From an uncultured Bacteroidales bacterium (GTDB lineage: Bacteria; Bacteroidota; Bacteroidia; Bacteroidales; UBA932): 64,000 nt of DNA. The stretch spans positions 186,001 to 250,000 of the forward strand of contig CAMKSQ010000001.1 in the NCBI GenBank assembly GCA_946415475.1. Reading direction: 5' to 3'. Within the stretch, counting starts at the first letter, position 1; each line of letters starts with the position of its first letter. A program made the position numbers and the translations under genes. Under the pieces are notes generated by a model, which worked only from the letters and a program-made list of their open reading frames with translations, made no database searches and had not been told where the DNA came from. This document shows, piece after piece, positions 23,647-33,831 of this stretch.

Positions 23647-25733
23647 GCCGCAAACAGAGCGAAATACAGGACACCATAGAAAACCGCGACCGAATCCACG
23701 TGGTTATGTTCTTCCTGTCCATGCTGTTCTTCATCCTGGGACTGGCTATCCTGGTGCGCATCTGGCACATCCAGGCTACCTACACCGTGGATGAGCGGGT
23801 CATCAATCTCTTCCGTCCCGCCGTACAGAAGCATATCGACCATCCGGTCCGCGGCAAAATCCTGGCGAGCGACGGGCGTCCGCTGGCCATATCGGCCCCC
23901 TTATATGATATATATATGGACTGCACGGTACGCAAGGCCGAATATGCCGAGACCGGTAAGGACAGCCTGGAGCGCGCCTGGCAGAACAAGGCCCGCGACC
24001 TGGCCGTGTACCTGAGCAACGAATTTCAGGATAAAAGTGCCGATGCCTACGCCAAGGCCATCCTGGACGGCCGTGCACGTGGCGCCAAGTACCTGCGCAT
24101 CCAGCGCAACGTGGACCTGAGCACCCTGGACAAAGTGAAAACCTTCCCCCTGTTCAAGGAAGGTCCCTATACCGGCGGCTTCATCGTGGAGAAGCACGAG
24201 GAACGCATTTATCCTTACGACTCCCTCGCCCGCCGCGTGATTGGCTACGTGAAGGAGCAGAACCGCATCGGACTGGAGTCCAGTTTCGACAGCGAGCTGC
24301 ATGGCCGTGAAGGGTACGAGTGGCGCCGTGTTACCGACAACAAGCGTTGGGTACGCGATCTGGATTCCACGCAGGTGAAGGTGCTGGACGGCAACGACAT
24401 CCGCACCACCCTGAACGTAGACTTCCAGGATATTGCCGACAAAGCGCTCCGCGCCCAGATTCAGGCCGATGACGAAGTCCGTGCCGGCATTTGCATCATC
24501 ATGGAAGCCAAGACCGGTGCCATCCGCGCCATGGTCAACCTTTCCCGTGGCGATACGCCCAAGACCGTGCTGTGGGAAAGAGAGAACCTGATCCTGCGCG
24601 AAGTGGGCGAACAAGGCTCCGTGATGAAGACCGTCACCCTGGTCTCGCTGGTGGAAGACGGCTATGTGAAAACGCTGGACCAGACGCTCCCGACCAACAA
24701 CGGCTTTGTTCCCGGCGGCTACAACCAGGACGTGCATATCCTTGACTATCAGCGGGAAACCGGACGTCGCGACATCAGCGTCATGCACGGCTTCGAGATT
24801 TCTTCCAACTACGTGTTCACCTGGCTGGCGGAAACCTATTATGGCAAGAAGCCGCAGGAGATGTTCGACCACCTGTATTCCTACCGCTTTGGCGAGGCGT
24901 TCGACTTTGACATTACAGGCATGGGCACGCCTGTCATCAACCGGCCCGGAACGCCCGGCTGGTCCAAGACCACCCTGGGAACCACCGCTTACGGATACAG
25001 TGTCGCTGTTACACCGCTTCACATCGCCACCTTCTACAACGGTATCGCCAACAAGGGACGCATGATGAAGCCCTACCTGGTAGAGAGCGTGGAAAAGGAC
25101 GGCAAGGTGCTCAAACGCTTCGAGCCCAGCGCCCTGAACAGCAGCATCTGCTCGGCCGCCACGGCCGATACCGTCACCCGCGCCCTCCGTTCCGTGGTGA
25201 ACGAAGGTACCGCCACGCGCCTGAAAAACGCCAAATTGCCCGTTGCAGGCAAGACCGGTACCGCACGCGTGGTGCTTTCGCCCAAGGAAAGGGGCAAGAG
25301 CACGGACCCGTACAGCGACGAGTACGGCAGAAAGAAATTCCAGGGAACGTTTGTAGGGTTCTTCCCTGCCGATGCCCCCAAATATACCATCCTGGTCACG
25401 GTATACTCCTATCCGTCCCACCGGAACTTCTACGGCGGTACCAAACCCGCCCTGGCCATCCGGGAGATTGTGGATAAGTTGTATGCCCTGGACGGCGAAT
25501 GGGATGCAACCATCAAACCCACCGCTACCCTGCCCCAGATGGAACAGGAAATCACGCTGGAGAAAGGACTGGTGCCCAACCTGAAAGGCTTCGGCCTCAA
25601 GGACGCCCTGTATGCACTGGAAACCCTGGGCCAGCGCTGCCAGTACGAAGGCAGCGGCCACGTGGTAAGCCAGTCCCCCGCCCCCGGTACCAAAGCCAAG
25701 GCCGATCAAACCGTTAAACTGATACTGAAGTAA
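23643..25733 (+). CDS. ftsI: Penicillin-binding protein FtsI/SpoVD type with PASTA domain
   Basis: A 696-residue septal transpeptidase. One N-terminal membrane helix (VVMFFLSMLFFILGLAILVR) is followed by the PBP dimerisation domain and the transpeptidase with SVMK (Ser326), SSN (387-389) and KTGT (537-540). The last 60 residues form a PASTA domain (GLVPNLKGFGLKDALYALE). The PASTA tail is common in Bacteroidetes and Firmicutes FtsI but absent from E. coli. The true start at 23643 overlaps ftsL; a much longer in-frame extension is antiparallel noise inside ftsL. Confidence 0.95.
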   Translation: MSRKQSEIQDTIENRDRIHVVMFFLSMLFFILGLAILVRIWHIQATYTVDERVINLFRPAVQKHIDHPVRGKILASDGRPLAISAPLYDIYMDCTVRKAEYAETGKDSLERAWQNKARDLAVYLSNEFQDKSADAYAKAILDGRARGAKYLRIQRNVDLSTLDKVKTFPLFKEGPYTGGFIVEKHEERIYPYDSLARRVIGYVKEQNRIGLESSFDSELHGREGYEWRRVTDNKRWVRDLDSTQVKVLDGNDIRTTLNVDFQDIADKALRAQIQADDEVRAGICIIMEAKTGAIRAMVNLSRGDTPKTVLWERENLILREVGEQGSVMKTVTLVSLVEDGYVKTLDQTLPTNNGFVPGGYNQDVHILDYQRETGRRDISVMHGFEISSNYVFTWLAETYYGKKPQEMFDHLYSYRFGEAFDFDITGMGTPVINRPGTPGWSKTTLGTTAYGYSVAVTPLHIATFYNGIANKGRMMKPYLVESVEKDGKVLKRFEPSALNSSICSAATADTVTRALRSVVNEGTATRLKNAKLPVAGKTGTARVVLSPKERGKSTDPYSDEYGRKKFQGTFVGFFPADAPKYTILVTVYSYPSHRNFYGGTKPALAIREIVDKLYALDGEWDATIKPTATLPQMEQEITLEKGLVPNLKGFGLKDALYALETLGQRCQYEGSGHVVSQSPAPGTKAKADQTVKLILK

Positions 25734-27139
25734 TGAAACTGAGCGAAATCATACGCGACACCGATGCTACCATCCTGCATGGCACTCCCGATACGGAGAT
25801 TACCAACCTGTGCAGCGACTCCCGGAAAGTCACTCCGGGAAGCCTGTTCTTTGCCGTGAAGGGGTATGCAAGCGATGGGCATGCCTATATCCCGCAGGCC
25901 CTGGAGAAGGGTGCCGCGGCCGTAGTGGATGGCAGCCGGAAGGCGGTGGCCATGGCCGCCGACACCTTCTATGGTCATCCGTCCGGCAAACTGACGCTCG
26001 TAGGTATCACCGGCACCAACGGTAAAACCACCACCGTAACGCTGCTGTACAACCTGTTCCGGAACCTGGGGTACTCCTGTGGCCTGCTCTCCACCATCGC
26101 CAATTACGTGGGCGAAGAGCGCCTGGAGACGGAAAACACCACCGTGGACCCCATCACCCTGAACAGCCTGCTCGCCCGCATGGTGGACAAAGGCTGCGAA
26201 TACTGCTTTATGGAGGTGAGTTCCATCGGCGTGGAACAGGACCGCGTGAGCGGCCTGGAATTCAAGCTGGGCATTTTCTCCAACCTCACCCACGACCACC
26301 TGGACTACCACAAGACCTTTGCCGAGTATCTCCGCTGCAAGAAGCTGTTCTTCGACATGCTGCCCCAGAGCGCCATCGCCCTTATTAATGACGATGACCG
26401 CAACGGCCGCGTGATGGTGCAAAACACCAAGGCTCAAGTGGTTACCTACGCCGTTCAAGGCCTGGCAGACCACACCGCCCGCATCCTGGAACAGAACTTC
26501 GACGGGATGCTCCTGAAGATTGACGGAATCGACACCTGGTGCCGTCTCATCGGCCGGCACAATGCCTATAATCTCCTGGCCATTTACAGTGCTGCCGTAT
26601 GCCTGGGTGCAGACCCGACGGAAACGCTGGTGGCCCTCTCCCGCCTGGAGAGCGCTCCCGGCCGTCTGGAGAACCTGAACGGTCCCAAGGACCTGTCGGT
26701 GATTGTGGACTATGCCCATACGCCCGATGCGCTGGAGAACGTGCTTACCACCCTCCGCGACATCGCCCCCGAGCGCACGCTCATCTGCCTCTTCGGCTGC
26801 GGCGGAGACCGGGACAAGACCAAACGTCCGGAGATGGCGCAGGTGGCCCAGAAGAAGGCCGACCGCATCATCATCACCTCCGACAACCCCCGCACAGAGG
26901 ATCCGGAGGCCATTATTGCCGATATCCGCGCCGGCCTGGACATCTCGGGACGTGCTAAGGCCCTGGTCATCACGGACCGTCGCGAGGCCATCCGCACCGC
27001 CATCCTCACGGCACCGGAAGGGGCCACCATCCTGCTGGCCGGCAAGGGGCACGAGACTTACCAGATTATCGGTCACACCAAAAACCATTTTGACGAAAAA
27101 GAAATTGTAACTGAAACCTTTAAACTGCTTGCTCAATGA
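25733..27139 (+). CDS. murE: UDP-MurNAc-L-Ala-D-Glu--meso-diaminopimelate ligase
   Basis: A 468-residue Mur ligase adding the third stem residue. The ATP-binding loop is VGITGTNGKTTTVTLL, and the substrate-selecting DNPRTE motif indicates meso-diaminopimelate rather than lysine. The three Mur domains are complete. Its ATG shares one base with the ftsI stop (TAATG) and it overlaps mraY by 4 bp. Confidence 0.96.
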   Translation: MKLSEIIRDTDATILHGTPDTEITNLCSDSRKVTPGSLFFAVKGYASDGHAYIPQALEKGAAAVVDGSRKAVAMAADTFYGHPSGKLTLVGITGTNGKTTTVTLLYNLFRNLGYSCGLLSTIANYVGEERLETENTTVDPITLNSLLARMVDKGCEYCFMEVSSIGVEQDRVSGLEFKLGIFSNLTHDHLDYHKTFAEYLRCKKLFFDMLPQSAIALINDDDRNGRVMVQNTKAQVVTYAVQGLADHTARILEQNFDGMLLKIDGIDTWCRLIGRHNAYNLLAIYSAAVCLGADPTETLVALSRLESAPGRLENLNGPKDLSVIVDYAHTPDALENVLTTLRDIAPERTLICLFGCGGDRDKTKRPEMAQVAQKKADRIIITSDNPRTEDPEAIIADIRAGLDISGRAKALVITDRREAIRTAILTAPEGATILLAGKGHETYQIIGHTKNHFDEKEIVTETFKLLAQ

Positions 27140-28428
27140 TTTATCATCTGTTCCAATACCTGGCATCCTCTGGGGTCGACTTCCCCGGCATCGGCCTGAT
27201 GAACTACCTGTCCTTCCGCGCCATGCTGGCCGCGGTGACGGCCGTCATCGTATCCATGCTCGCGGGAAAGCGCATCATCCGTCGTCTTCAACTGTTGCAG
27301 ATCGGCGAGACCGTGCGCGATCTGGGCCTGGAAGGACAAATCCAGAAGAAAGGAACTCCTACCATGGGCGGCATCATCATCATTCTCTCCATCCTCTGCG
27401 GTGTGCTGCTGTTCAGCGACCTCACCAACATCTACGTGCAGCTGCTCATCTTCAGCACCATCTGGTGCGGAGGACTGGGCTTTGCCGATGATTATATCAA
27501 AGTGTTCAAGCACAACAAGGAAGGCATGTCGGAGCACGGAAAACTCCTCGGCCAGATTATTCTGGGCCTGATGGTGGGCCTTACCGTGTGGATGAGCCCG
27601 GACATCGTCGTCCGTGAAAAAGTGGCCGTGGAGACCAGCGTGGAGCGTACTTTGGAAACAGAAACCACCGTCATGAACGGCCGTTACGTAGAAGAAGACG
27701 TGGTAAAGAGCACCAAGACCACCATCCCGTTCGTGAAGAACCACGAATTCGACTACCGCTGGCTGTCACCGGTGAAGGGTGTCTGGGGCTGGTATGCCAA
27801 ATGGGCCCTCTACGTAATCATGATCGTCCTGGTCATCACCGCGTGCTCCAATGGCACCAACCTCACCGACGGTCTGGACGGTCTGGCGGCAGGGACATCG
27901 GCCATTGTGGGCGTTGTACTGGGCGTGATGGCGTGGCTGGGCGGCAACCTCATCGACTCCAACTTCCTGAATATCATGTATATTCCGGGCTCCGGCGAAA
28001 TTGCCATCTTCATGAGTGCCTTTGTGGGTGCACTCATCGGTTTCCTGTGGTACAACTCCTTCCCCGCCCAGGTGTTCATGGGCGATACGGGGAGCCTGGC
28101 CATCGGCGGCATCATCGGCGTGAGCGCCGTGCTCATGCGTAAGGAGCTGCTGATTCCCCTCCTCTGCGGCGTATTCTTCGCCGAGAGCCTGTCGGTGCTC
28201 CTGCAGCGCTTCTACTTCAAGTTCACCAAGAAGAGAAAAGGGGTGGGAACCCGCATCTGGAGCATGACCCCGCTCCATCACCATTATCAGGATAAAAAGG
28301 CGCCGGACGGACCGGTGATTTTCAAGAAACCCGTTCCCGCCCAACACGAAGCAAAAATTACCGTCCGCTTTTGGATTGTAGGAATTATACTGGCAGTTAG
28401 TACGTTAGCATTACTCAAGATTAGGTAA
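27136..28428 (+). CDS. mraY: Phospho-N-acetylmuramoyl-pentapeptide-transferase
   Basis: A 430-residue polytopic membrane enzyme that makes lipid I from UDP-MurNAc-pentapeptide and undecaprenyl phosphate. Conserved cytoplasmic motifs are GTPTMGGIIII, ADDYIKVFK with the catalytic Asp pair, NGTNLTDGLDGLAAG and FMGDTGSLAIGG, ending with the MTPLHHH motif. About 70 extra residues (around 150-215, from SPDIVVREKVAVE to FVKNHEFDYRW) are the usual Bacteroidetes insertion. Confidence 0.96.
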   Translation: MIYHLFQYLASSGVDFPGIGLMNYLSFRAMLAAVTAVIVSMLAGKRIIRRLQLLQIGETVRDLGLEGQIQKKGTPTMGGIIIILSILCGVLLFSDLTNIYVQLLIFSTIWCGGLGFADDYIKVFKHNKEGMSEHGKLLGQIILGLMVGLTVWMSPDIVVREKVAVETSVERTLETETTVMNGRYVEEDVVKSTKTTIPFVKNHEFDYRWLSPVKGVWGWYAKWALYVIMIVLVITACSNGTNLTDGLDGLAAGTSAIVGVVLGVMAWLGGNLIDSNFLNIMYIPGSGEIAIFMSAFVGALIGFLWYNSFPAQVFMGDTGSLAIGGIIGVSAVLMRKELLIPLLCGVFFAESLSVLLQRFYFKFTKKRKGVGTRIWSMTPLHHHYQDKKAPDGPVIFKKPVPAQHEAKITVRFWIVGIILAVSTLALLKIR

Positions 28429-28435
28429 TATAAGT

Positions 28436-28468
28436 CCCTCCCCCGAGGGGAGGGGTTTCGGGAGGGGG
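28436..28468. other. C/G-rich hairpin with two competing 3' arms in the mraY-murD gap
   Basis: CCCTCCCC (28436-28443) pairs perfectly with GGGGAGGG (28447-28454) around CGA, and its first seven bases can instead pair with GGGAGGG (28460-28466). No T-run follows. It could pause or attenuate transcription, or protect the upstream mRNA. It lies in the longest gap (114 bp) of the division cluster. Confidence 0.4.
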
Positions 28469-28542
28469 TAACGTATATGGTCGCCGGGTTGGCCTGTGCG
28501 AAAATGAGAAAAGTTTGAAACGAAGGTAAAAGGTAATATATT

Positions 28543-29877
28543 ATGGCAAGAGTTGTTGTTTTAGGAGGTGCAGAGAGTGGCGTCGGAGCCGCTGTTCTGG
28601 CAAAAGTAAAAGGGTTTGATGTGTTCCTGAGCGATAAGGGACAGATCAAGGAGGAGTATGCCGCCCAGCTCAAGAAGTGGGAGATTCCCTTCGAGCAGGG
28701 TCAGCACACGGAAGAACTTATCCTGAATGCCGACGAGGTGGTCAAGAGCCCCGGCATCCCGGGCACCGTCCCCATGGTGCAGAAAATCCGTGAGAAAGGC
28801 ATCCGCGTGGTGTCCGAAATTGAATTTGCGAGCCGGTACGACAGCGCAAAGAAGATTTGCATCACCGGTTCCAATGGTAAAACCACCACCACCTCGCTCA
28901 TTTACTACCTGCTGCAGAACGCCGGCCTCAACGTGGGCCTGGGCGGCAACATCGGCAAGAGCTACGCCTACCAGGTAGCCACCGAGCACTTTGACTATTA
29001 CGTACTGGAAATCAGCAGTTTCCAGCTGGACGATATTTACGATTTCCGTCCTGACATTGCCATTATCACCAACATCACGCCGGACCACCTGGACCGCTAC
29101 GACCACAAGATGGAGAATTACGTGGCCGCCAAGTTCAAGATTACCCAAAACCTCCGCAGCGACGATTGCTTCATTTTCGATACAGACGACGAAATAACGG
29201 TAGGACACTTGTCCAAGATTGTACTTCGATGCAAGATGCTCCCCTTCTCCCAGGAGAAGGAAGTAAAGCAGGGTGCCTTCTTGAAGGATGACAAGATGGT
29301 CCTCCGGTATGATAAGGAAGAGACTGATATCTTCCTGCAGGACCTGGCCCTGGGCGGCAAACACAACATCTACAACTCGATGGCCGCCGCCCTGGCCGCC
29401 AAGGCCGCCGGTATTGAAAACGAGGTAATCCGGACCTCCCTGTCCACCTTCCAGCCCATCGAACACCGGCTGGAACCGGTCCTGAGCATCAAGGACGTGC
29501 TGTACATCAACGACTCCAAAGCCACCAACGTGGACAGCGCCTGGTATGCGCTGGAGTGCCAGAAACGACCCGTCGTATGGATCGTGGGCGGCACCGATAA
29601 AGGGAACGATTACAGCGTCCTCAACGACCTGGTGAAAGAAAAGGTGAAAGCCATCGTCTGCCTGGGTGTGGACAATGCCAAGATCCACGCCGCCTTCGAG
29701 GGCATGGTAGGCACTATTGTCGATGCCCTGAGCGCCAAGGAGGCCGTGGAGAAGTCCGCCGCCCTGGCCAAAGCCGGCGACGTAGTGCTCCTGAGCCCCT
29801 GCTGCGCCAGTTTCGACCTGTTTAAAAATTACGAAGACCGGGGCGAGCAGTTCAAAGCTGCCGTCCGTAACCTGTAA
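28543..29877 (+). CDS. murD: UDP-N-acetylmuramoyl-L-alanine--D-glutamate ligase
   Basis: A 444-residue Mur ligase adding D-Glu to UDP-MurNAc-L-Ala. The Rossmann start VVVLGGAESGVGAAVLA, the ATP loop ITGSNGKTTTTSLIYYLL and the central YINDSKATNVDSAWYAL are typical of MurD. Full length. It begins after the only sizeable gap in the cluster, which contains a GC hairpin. Confidence 0.95.
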   Translation: MARVVVLGGAESGVGAAVLAKVKGFDVFLSDKGQIKEEYAAQLKKWEIPFEQGQHTEELILNADEVVKSPGIPGTVPMVQKIREKGIRVVSEIEFASRYDSAKKICITGSNGKTTTTSLIYYLLQNAGLNVGLGGNIGKSYAYQVATEHFDYYVLEISSFQLDDIYDFRPDIAIITNITPDHLDRYDHKMENYVAAKFKITQNLRSDDCFIFDTDDEITVGHLSKIVLRCKMLPFSQEKEVKQGAFLKDDKMVLRYDKEETDIFLQDLALGGKHNIYNSMAAALAAKAAGIENEVIRTSLSTFQPIEHRLEPVLSIKDVLYINDSKATNVDSAWYALECQKRPVVWIVGGTDKGNDYSVLNDLVKEKVKAIVCLGVDNAKIHAAFEGMVGTIVDALSAKEAVEKSAALAKAGDVVLLSPCCASFDLFKNYEDRGEQFKAAVRNL

Positions 29878-29883
29878 GCATTT

Positions 29884-31263
29884 ATGGTAGCCGAAGAAGA
29901 GAAGAAAAGAGACAGCTTCCTTGGACATCTGACCAATTTCATGGACAGGTTCAGCGGAGACAAGGTGATCCTCCTGATTGCCTTGTTCCTCATGCTCATC
30001 TCCGTGATTTCGGTGTTCTCCAGCACCCCGCGCCTGGCCAACGACACGGGGAGCGACCGCGTGAGCATCATGGTCGACCAGCTCAAGGTGGTGGCTGTGG
30101 GCTTCGTCCTCATCTTCAGCCTATACTACTTCGGCCGGGTGGAATGGTACAAGAAACTGTCGATGTTCGGCTTCGGCATCAGTTTCGTCATCCTGGTGAT
30201 CCTGGTGATGAACCTGAACCTGGGCCTGGTGCGCGCCGGTGAAATCAACGGTGCCCGCCGTATCCTCATCATCGCCGGAAAACAGGTGCACGTGTACGAA
30301 TTCGTGAAGCTGTTCATGATTATGTACCTGGGCTGGTCCCTGGACACCTTCAAGAACGGCGAATTCAAATGGGCGAACATCCTGGCCGATAAATTCGAAA
30401 AACTCGCCTTCCTGCAAAAACCGCAGTGGCAGAAGGTGGCCTATATCTACCTGCCGGTGCTCCTGACCACCCTCATGGTGATGATGGGCTCCAACTCCAG
30501 TGCCCTGTTCATCGGCATCATCATGGTGCTGATGATCCTGGTGGGCGGCATCGACGCACGCGACATCGGGTACGTGGTACTGGTGGGCATAGCCGGCATC
30601 GCCATCATGTTCACCGCCTATAAGGCCGGGATCCTCAAGGAAAGCCGTATCGGCACCGCTATCGGCCGTATAACCCAGGACGATGATGCCACCATGAAGC
30701 AGTTGCTGGGCTCCAAGCGCGAGTCGCTGGAATGGCGCACGGCACGCGGAAAGCTGGACCAGCCCGTGGGTGCCCTCCTGGCCATCAAAGAAGGCGGTTT
30801 CTGGGGCAAAGGCATCGGCAACAGCACGCAGAAGTACCAGGTGCCGGTTATCTTTGGTGACTATATGTTCAGTTTCATCGTAGAAGAAACGGGCATGTGG
30901 GGCGCGGCCATCCTGATCATCCTGTACTTCAGCCTCCTGGCGCGCGGAACGATGGTGGCCAAGGAATGCAACCGGTATTACGACAAAGTGATTATCACAG
31001 GTCTGATTATCCTGGTAACCGGACAGGCCTTCATGCATATGGCGGTGAACGTTCACCTGCCGCTGGTCCCCCAGACCGGACAGACCCTGCCCCTGGTGAG
31101 TCACGGAACCAATGCGTTCCTGGTATTCGCCGTGGTCTTTGGCATCCTCCTGTCCATCTCCAAGGACGCACGTGAGAACATGGCCCGCCGCGAAGCCGAG
31201 GCAGCCCCGCTCATAGAACACCACAACGACTGGACACAAGACTCAACCGTAGAAGAAGAATAA
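29884..31263 (+). CDS. ftsW: Peptidoglycan polymerase FtsW (SEDS family)
   Basis: A 459-residue multispanning SEDS glycosyltransferase that polymerises lipid II at the septum together with FtsI. NGARRILIIAGKQVHVYEF is the conserved first periplasmic loop region, VGALLAIKEGGFWGKGIG and FSFIVEETGMWGAA are the family core, and LPLVPQTGQTLPLVSHGT is the C-terminal signature. About 30 cytoplasmic residues precede the first helix. It overlaps murG as TAATG. Confidence 0.95.
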   Translation: MVAEEEKKRDSFLGHLTNFMDRFSGDKVILLIALFLMLISVISVFSSTPRLANDTGSDRVSIMVDQLKVVAVGFVLIFSLYYFGRVEWYKKLSMFGFGISFVILVILVMNLNLGLVRAGEINGARRILIIAGKQVHVYEFVKLFMIMYLGWSLDTFKNGEFKWANILADKFEKLAFLQKPQWQKVAYIYLPVLLTTLMVMMGSNSSALFIGIIMVLMILVGGIDARDIGYVVLVGIAGIAIMFTAYKAGILKESRIGTAIGRITQDDDATMKQLLGSKRESLEWRTARGKLDQPVGALLAIKEGGFWGKGIGNSTQKYQVPVIFGDYMFSFIVEETGMWGAAILIILYFSLLARGTMVAKECNRYYDKVIITGLIILVTGQAFMHMAVNVHLPLVPQTGQTLPLVSHGTNAFLVFAVVFGILLSISKDARENMARREAEAAPLIEHHNDWTQDSTVEEE

Positions 31264-32396
31264 TGGAGTACAAACCTATCAGAGCCATCATCAGCGGAGG
31301 AGGCACGGGAGGACACATCTTCCCGGCCGTTTCCATCGCCAATAAACTGAGAGAACTGAACCCGGACACGGAGATTCTCTTTGTCGGGGCCGAGGGGAAA
31401 ATGGAAATGGAGAAGGTCCCTGCTGAGGGCTACAAGATTGTTGGCCTGCCGATGGTGGGCATGCAGCGCCAGTTTACGCTGAAGAACCTCATGAACAACC
31501 TCACGGTTCCGTTCCGCGTCCTGGACAGCGTGCGCCGCGCCAAGGCCATCATCAAGGAATTCAAGCCCGATGTGGTGGTAGGTGTGGGCGGTTTTGCGAG
31601 CGCTCCCCTGCTCTGGGCTGCTACGGGCATGCATATCCCTGCGGTGATTCAGGAGCAGAACGGCTTTGCCGGCCTCACCAACAAACTGTTGGGGAACCGT
31701 GTACAGTCCATCTGCGTGGCCTACGAAGGTATGGAGCGATTCTTCCCCAAGGAAAAGCTCGTGATGTCCGGCAACCCCATCCGCGCCGCCGTGTCGCAAC
31801 CCGCGACACCCGAGATGAAAACGGAAGCCATGGCGTTCTACCACCTGAACCCGGCCAAGAAGCACATCTTTGTCGTGGGCGGCTCACTGGGCAGCGGTAC
31901 CCTCAACCGTTCCATGCGGCATTGGATCCAGGACGGCTGCCCGGACGGAGAGAATGTGGAAGTGATTTGGCAGTGCGGCAAGTACTACAAGAAAGATACG
32001 GACGCCTTTATGGCGGCCCACCCGGATATTAAGGGCATTACCCAGTACGATTTTATCGCCCGCATGGATCTGGCTTACGCGGCAGCGGACGTGGTGATTT
32101 CCCGCAGTGGCGCCAGCACCGTGAGTGAGCTCTGCGCCACGGGCAAGGCAACCATCTTTGTCCCCTCTCCCAACGTGGCCGAAGACCACCAGACGCACAA
32201 CGCCATGGCCCTGGTCCGCAAGGACGCCGCCATGCTGGTGAAAGACAGCGACGCAGTGGACGAGCTGCTGCCCACCGCCCTGGCCCTGCTCCAGTCCCCC
32301 GATCGCATCAAACAACTGGAGAAAAACGCCCGCGGAATGGCCTTGACCAACGCCGCAAAAATCATCTGTGATGAAATATATAAAGTATTAGAATAG
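31263..32396 (+). CDS. murG: Lipid II synthase MurG
   Basis: A 377-residue GT28 transferase that adds GlcNAc to lipid I on the inner membrane face. ISGGGTGGHIFPAVSIA is the G-loop, VVVGVGGFASAPLLWAA the second loop, and the C-terminal donor site includes ISRSGASTVSELCATG and PNVAEDHQTHNA. Complete. Confidence 0.96.
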   Translation: MEYKPIRAIISGGGTGGHIFPAVSIANKLRELNPDTEILFVGAEGKMEMEKVPAEGYKIVGLPMVGMQRQFTLKNLMNNLTVPFRVLDSVRRAKAIIKEFKPDVVVGVGGFASAPLLWAATGMHIPAVIQEQNGFAGLTNKLLGNRVQSICVAYEGMERFFPKEKLVMSGNPIRAAVSQPATPEMKTEAMAFYHLNPAKKHIFVVGGSLGSGTLNRSMRHWIQDGCPDGENVEVIWQCGKYYKKDTDAFMAAHPDIKGITQYDFIARMDLAYAAADVVISRSGASTVSELCATGKATIFVPSPNVAEDHQTHNAMALVRKDAAMLVKDSDAVDELLPTALALLQSPDRIKQLEKNARGMALTNAAKIICDEIYKVLE

Positions 32397-32475
32397 GGAA
32401 AGGGTAACGTGAATAAGTTTGAGCGTAGGCCTGTGGGTTTAAGTGAAGAGGGTGAATTTAAGAACAAGGTTTCAT

Positions 32476-33828
32476 ATGAAAAACGTTTACTTTATCGGCA
32501 TAGGCGGCATCGGCATGAGTGCCCTTGCCCGCTATTACAAGTTCAAGGGTTACAACGTGGCCGGTTACGACCGTACCCCCTCCGACCTTACCTTCGCCCT
32601 GGAGGCCGAAGGCATCGACGTGCACTATCAGGACCAGCCGGAACTGCTTCCGGAAGACAAGAATGAAACGCTGGTGGTGTACACGCCCGCCATTCCTGCC
32701 GACTTGGGTGAACTGGTAAAGGCCCGCGAGGAAGGATACCTGCTGCTCAAGCGTTCCCGTACCCTGGGCGAAGTAGCCAAGGGACAGCGCTGCCTGGCCG
32801 TTGCCGGTACGCACGGAAAAACTACCACCTCCACCCTCATCGCCCACATCCTCACCCACAGCGGAGAAGGCTGCAGCGCCTTCCTGGGCGGCATCTCCCG
32901 CAACTACGGGACCAATCTCCTCATGTCGGAGAACCCCACCATCGTGGCGGAGGCCGATGAATTCGACCGTTCCTTCCTGCAGCTGTTCCCGGAAATCGCC
33001 GTGATTACCGCTGTCGATGCCGACCACCTGGACATTTACGGTGACTACGAGCACGTGGTGGAAGCCTTCAAGGCCTTCGCCTCGCAGATCAGCGGCATCC
33101 TCATCGCCAAGAAAGGCATTCCCGTAGGCCCGGCCGATACCAAGGCCAAGGTCTATACCTATCATTATACGGATACATCGGCCGATTTTTACCCGATGAA
33201 CGCACAGCCGGACGCCTGTGGCTGCTTCCACTACGACCTGCACACCCCGAACGGTGTTATCGCAGGCTTCAAGGTGGGCGCACCCGGCTGGGTGAACTGC
33301 GAGAACAGCGTCGCTGCGGCTGCCGTGGCTTTGTGCTATGGCATCGACCCGGAAGCTGTAAAAGCCGCCATCGCCTGCTTCGAGGGCGTCAAGCGCCGCC
33401 TGGAAGTGCATGTGAACAGTTCCAAGCTGTCTTATGTCGATGACTACGCCCACCACCCGGCGGAACTCTCCAGCGCCATCACTTCGCTGCGGAACATCTT
33501 CCCGGGCCGCAAGATCACGGCCATTTTCCAGCCGCACCTGTACACCCGCACACGGGACTTTGCCGCTGAATTCGCCGCTTCCCTGTCGCTGGTGGACAAA
33601 CTCATCCTGCTGGACATTTACCCGGCCCGCGAGGAGCCCATTCCCGGTGTCACCTCCGAGATTATCTTCAAGGACGTGACCGCCCCGGAGAAGGTCCTTA
33701 TCAAGAAAGAACAGCTGATGGACTACCTCTCCGAGGAGCCGCTGGACGTGCTGGTGACCTTTGGCGCCGGCAACGTGGACCGCTTCATAGAGCCCATTAC
33801 CGAAATGTTGAAAAAAAGAATTCAATAG
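32476..33828 (+). CDS. murC: UDP-N-acetylmuramate--L-alanine ligase
   Basis: A 450-residue Mur ligase for the first stem residue. It starts MKNVYFIGIGGIGMSALA, the MurC nucleotide-sugar fold, has the ATP loop VAGTHGKTTTSTLIAHIL, and carries DDYAHHPAELSSAI plus the IFQPHLYTRTRDF block. The start at 32476 is preferred to one 33 bp upstream, which adds a basic non-homologous leader. There is a 79-bp gap after murG. Confidence 0.96.
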   Translation: MKNVYFIGIGGIGMSALARYYKFKGYNVAGYDRTPSDLTFALEAEGIDVHYQDQPELLPEDKNETLVVYTPAIPADLGELVKAREEGYLLLKRSRTLGEVAKGQRCLAVAGTHGKTTTSTLIAHILTHSGEGCSAFLGGISRNYGTNLLMSENPTIVAEADEFDRSFLQLFPEIAVITAVDADHLDIYGDYEHVVEAFKAFASQISGILIAKKGIPVGPADTKAKVYTYHYTDTSADFYPMNAQPDACGCFHYDLHTPNGVIAGFKVGAPGWVNCENSVAAAAVALCYGIDPEAVKAAIACFEGVKRRLEVHVNSSKLSYVDDYAHHPAELSSAITSLRNIFPGRKITAIFQPHLYTRTRDFAAEFAASLSLVDKLILLDIYPAREEPIPGVTSEIIFKDVTAPEKVLIKKEQLMDYLSEEPLDVLVTFGAGNVDRFIEPITEMLKKRIQ

Positions 33829-33831
33829 CGC

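Noticed and set aside
23901..25709. A 602-codon antisense open frame opposite ftsI
   Set aside because: It mirrors a GC-rich coding gene, has His/Val/Gly-rich composition typical of antisense frames, and ftsI itself has all catalytic motifs. Similar long antisense frames opposite murE, murD, murC, ftsZ, the carboxyltransferase and the MATE gene were dropped for the same reason.
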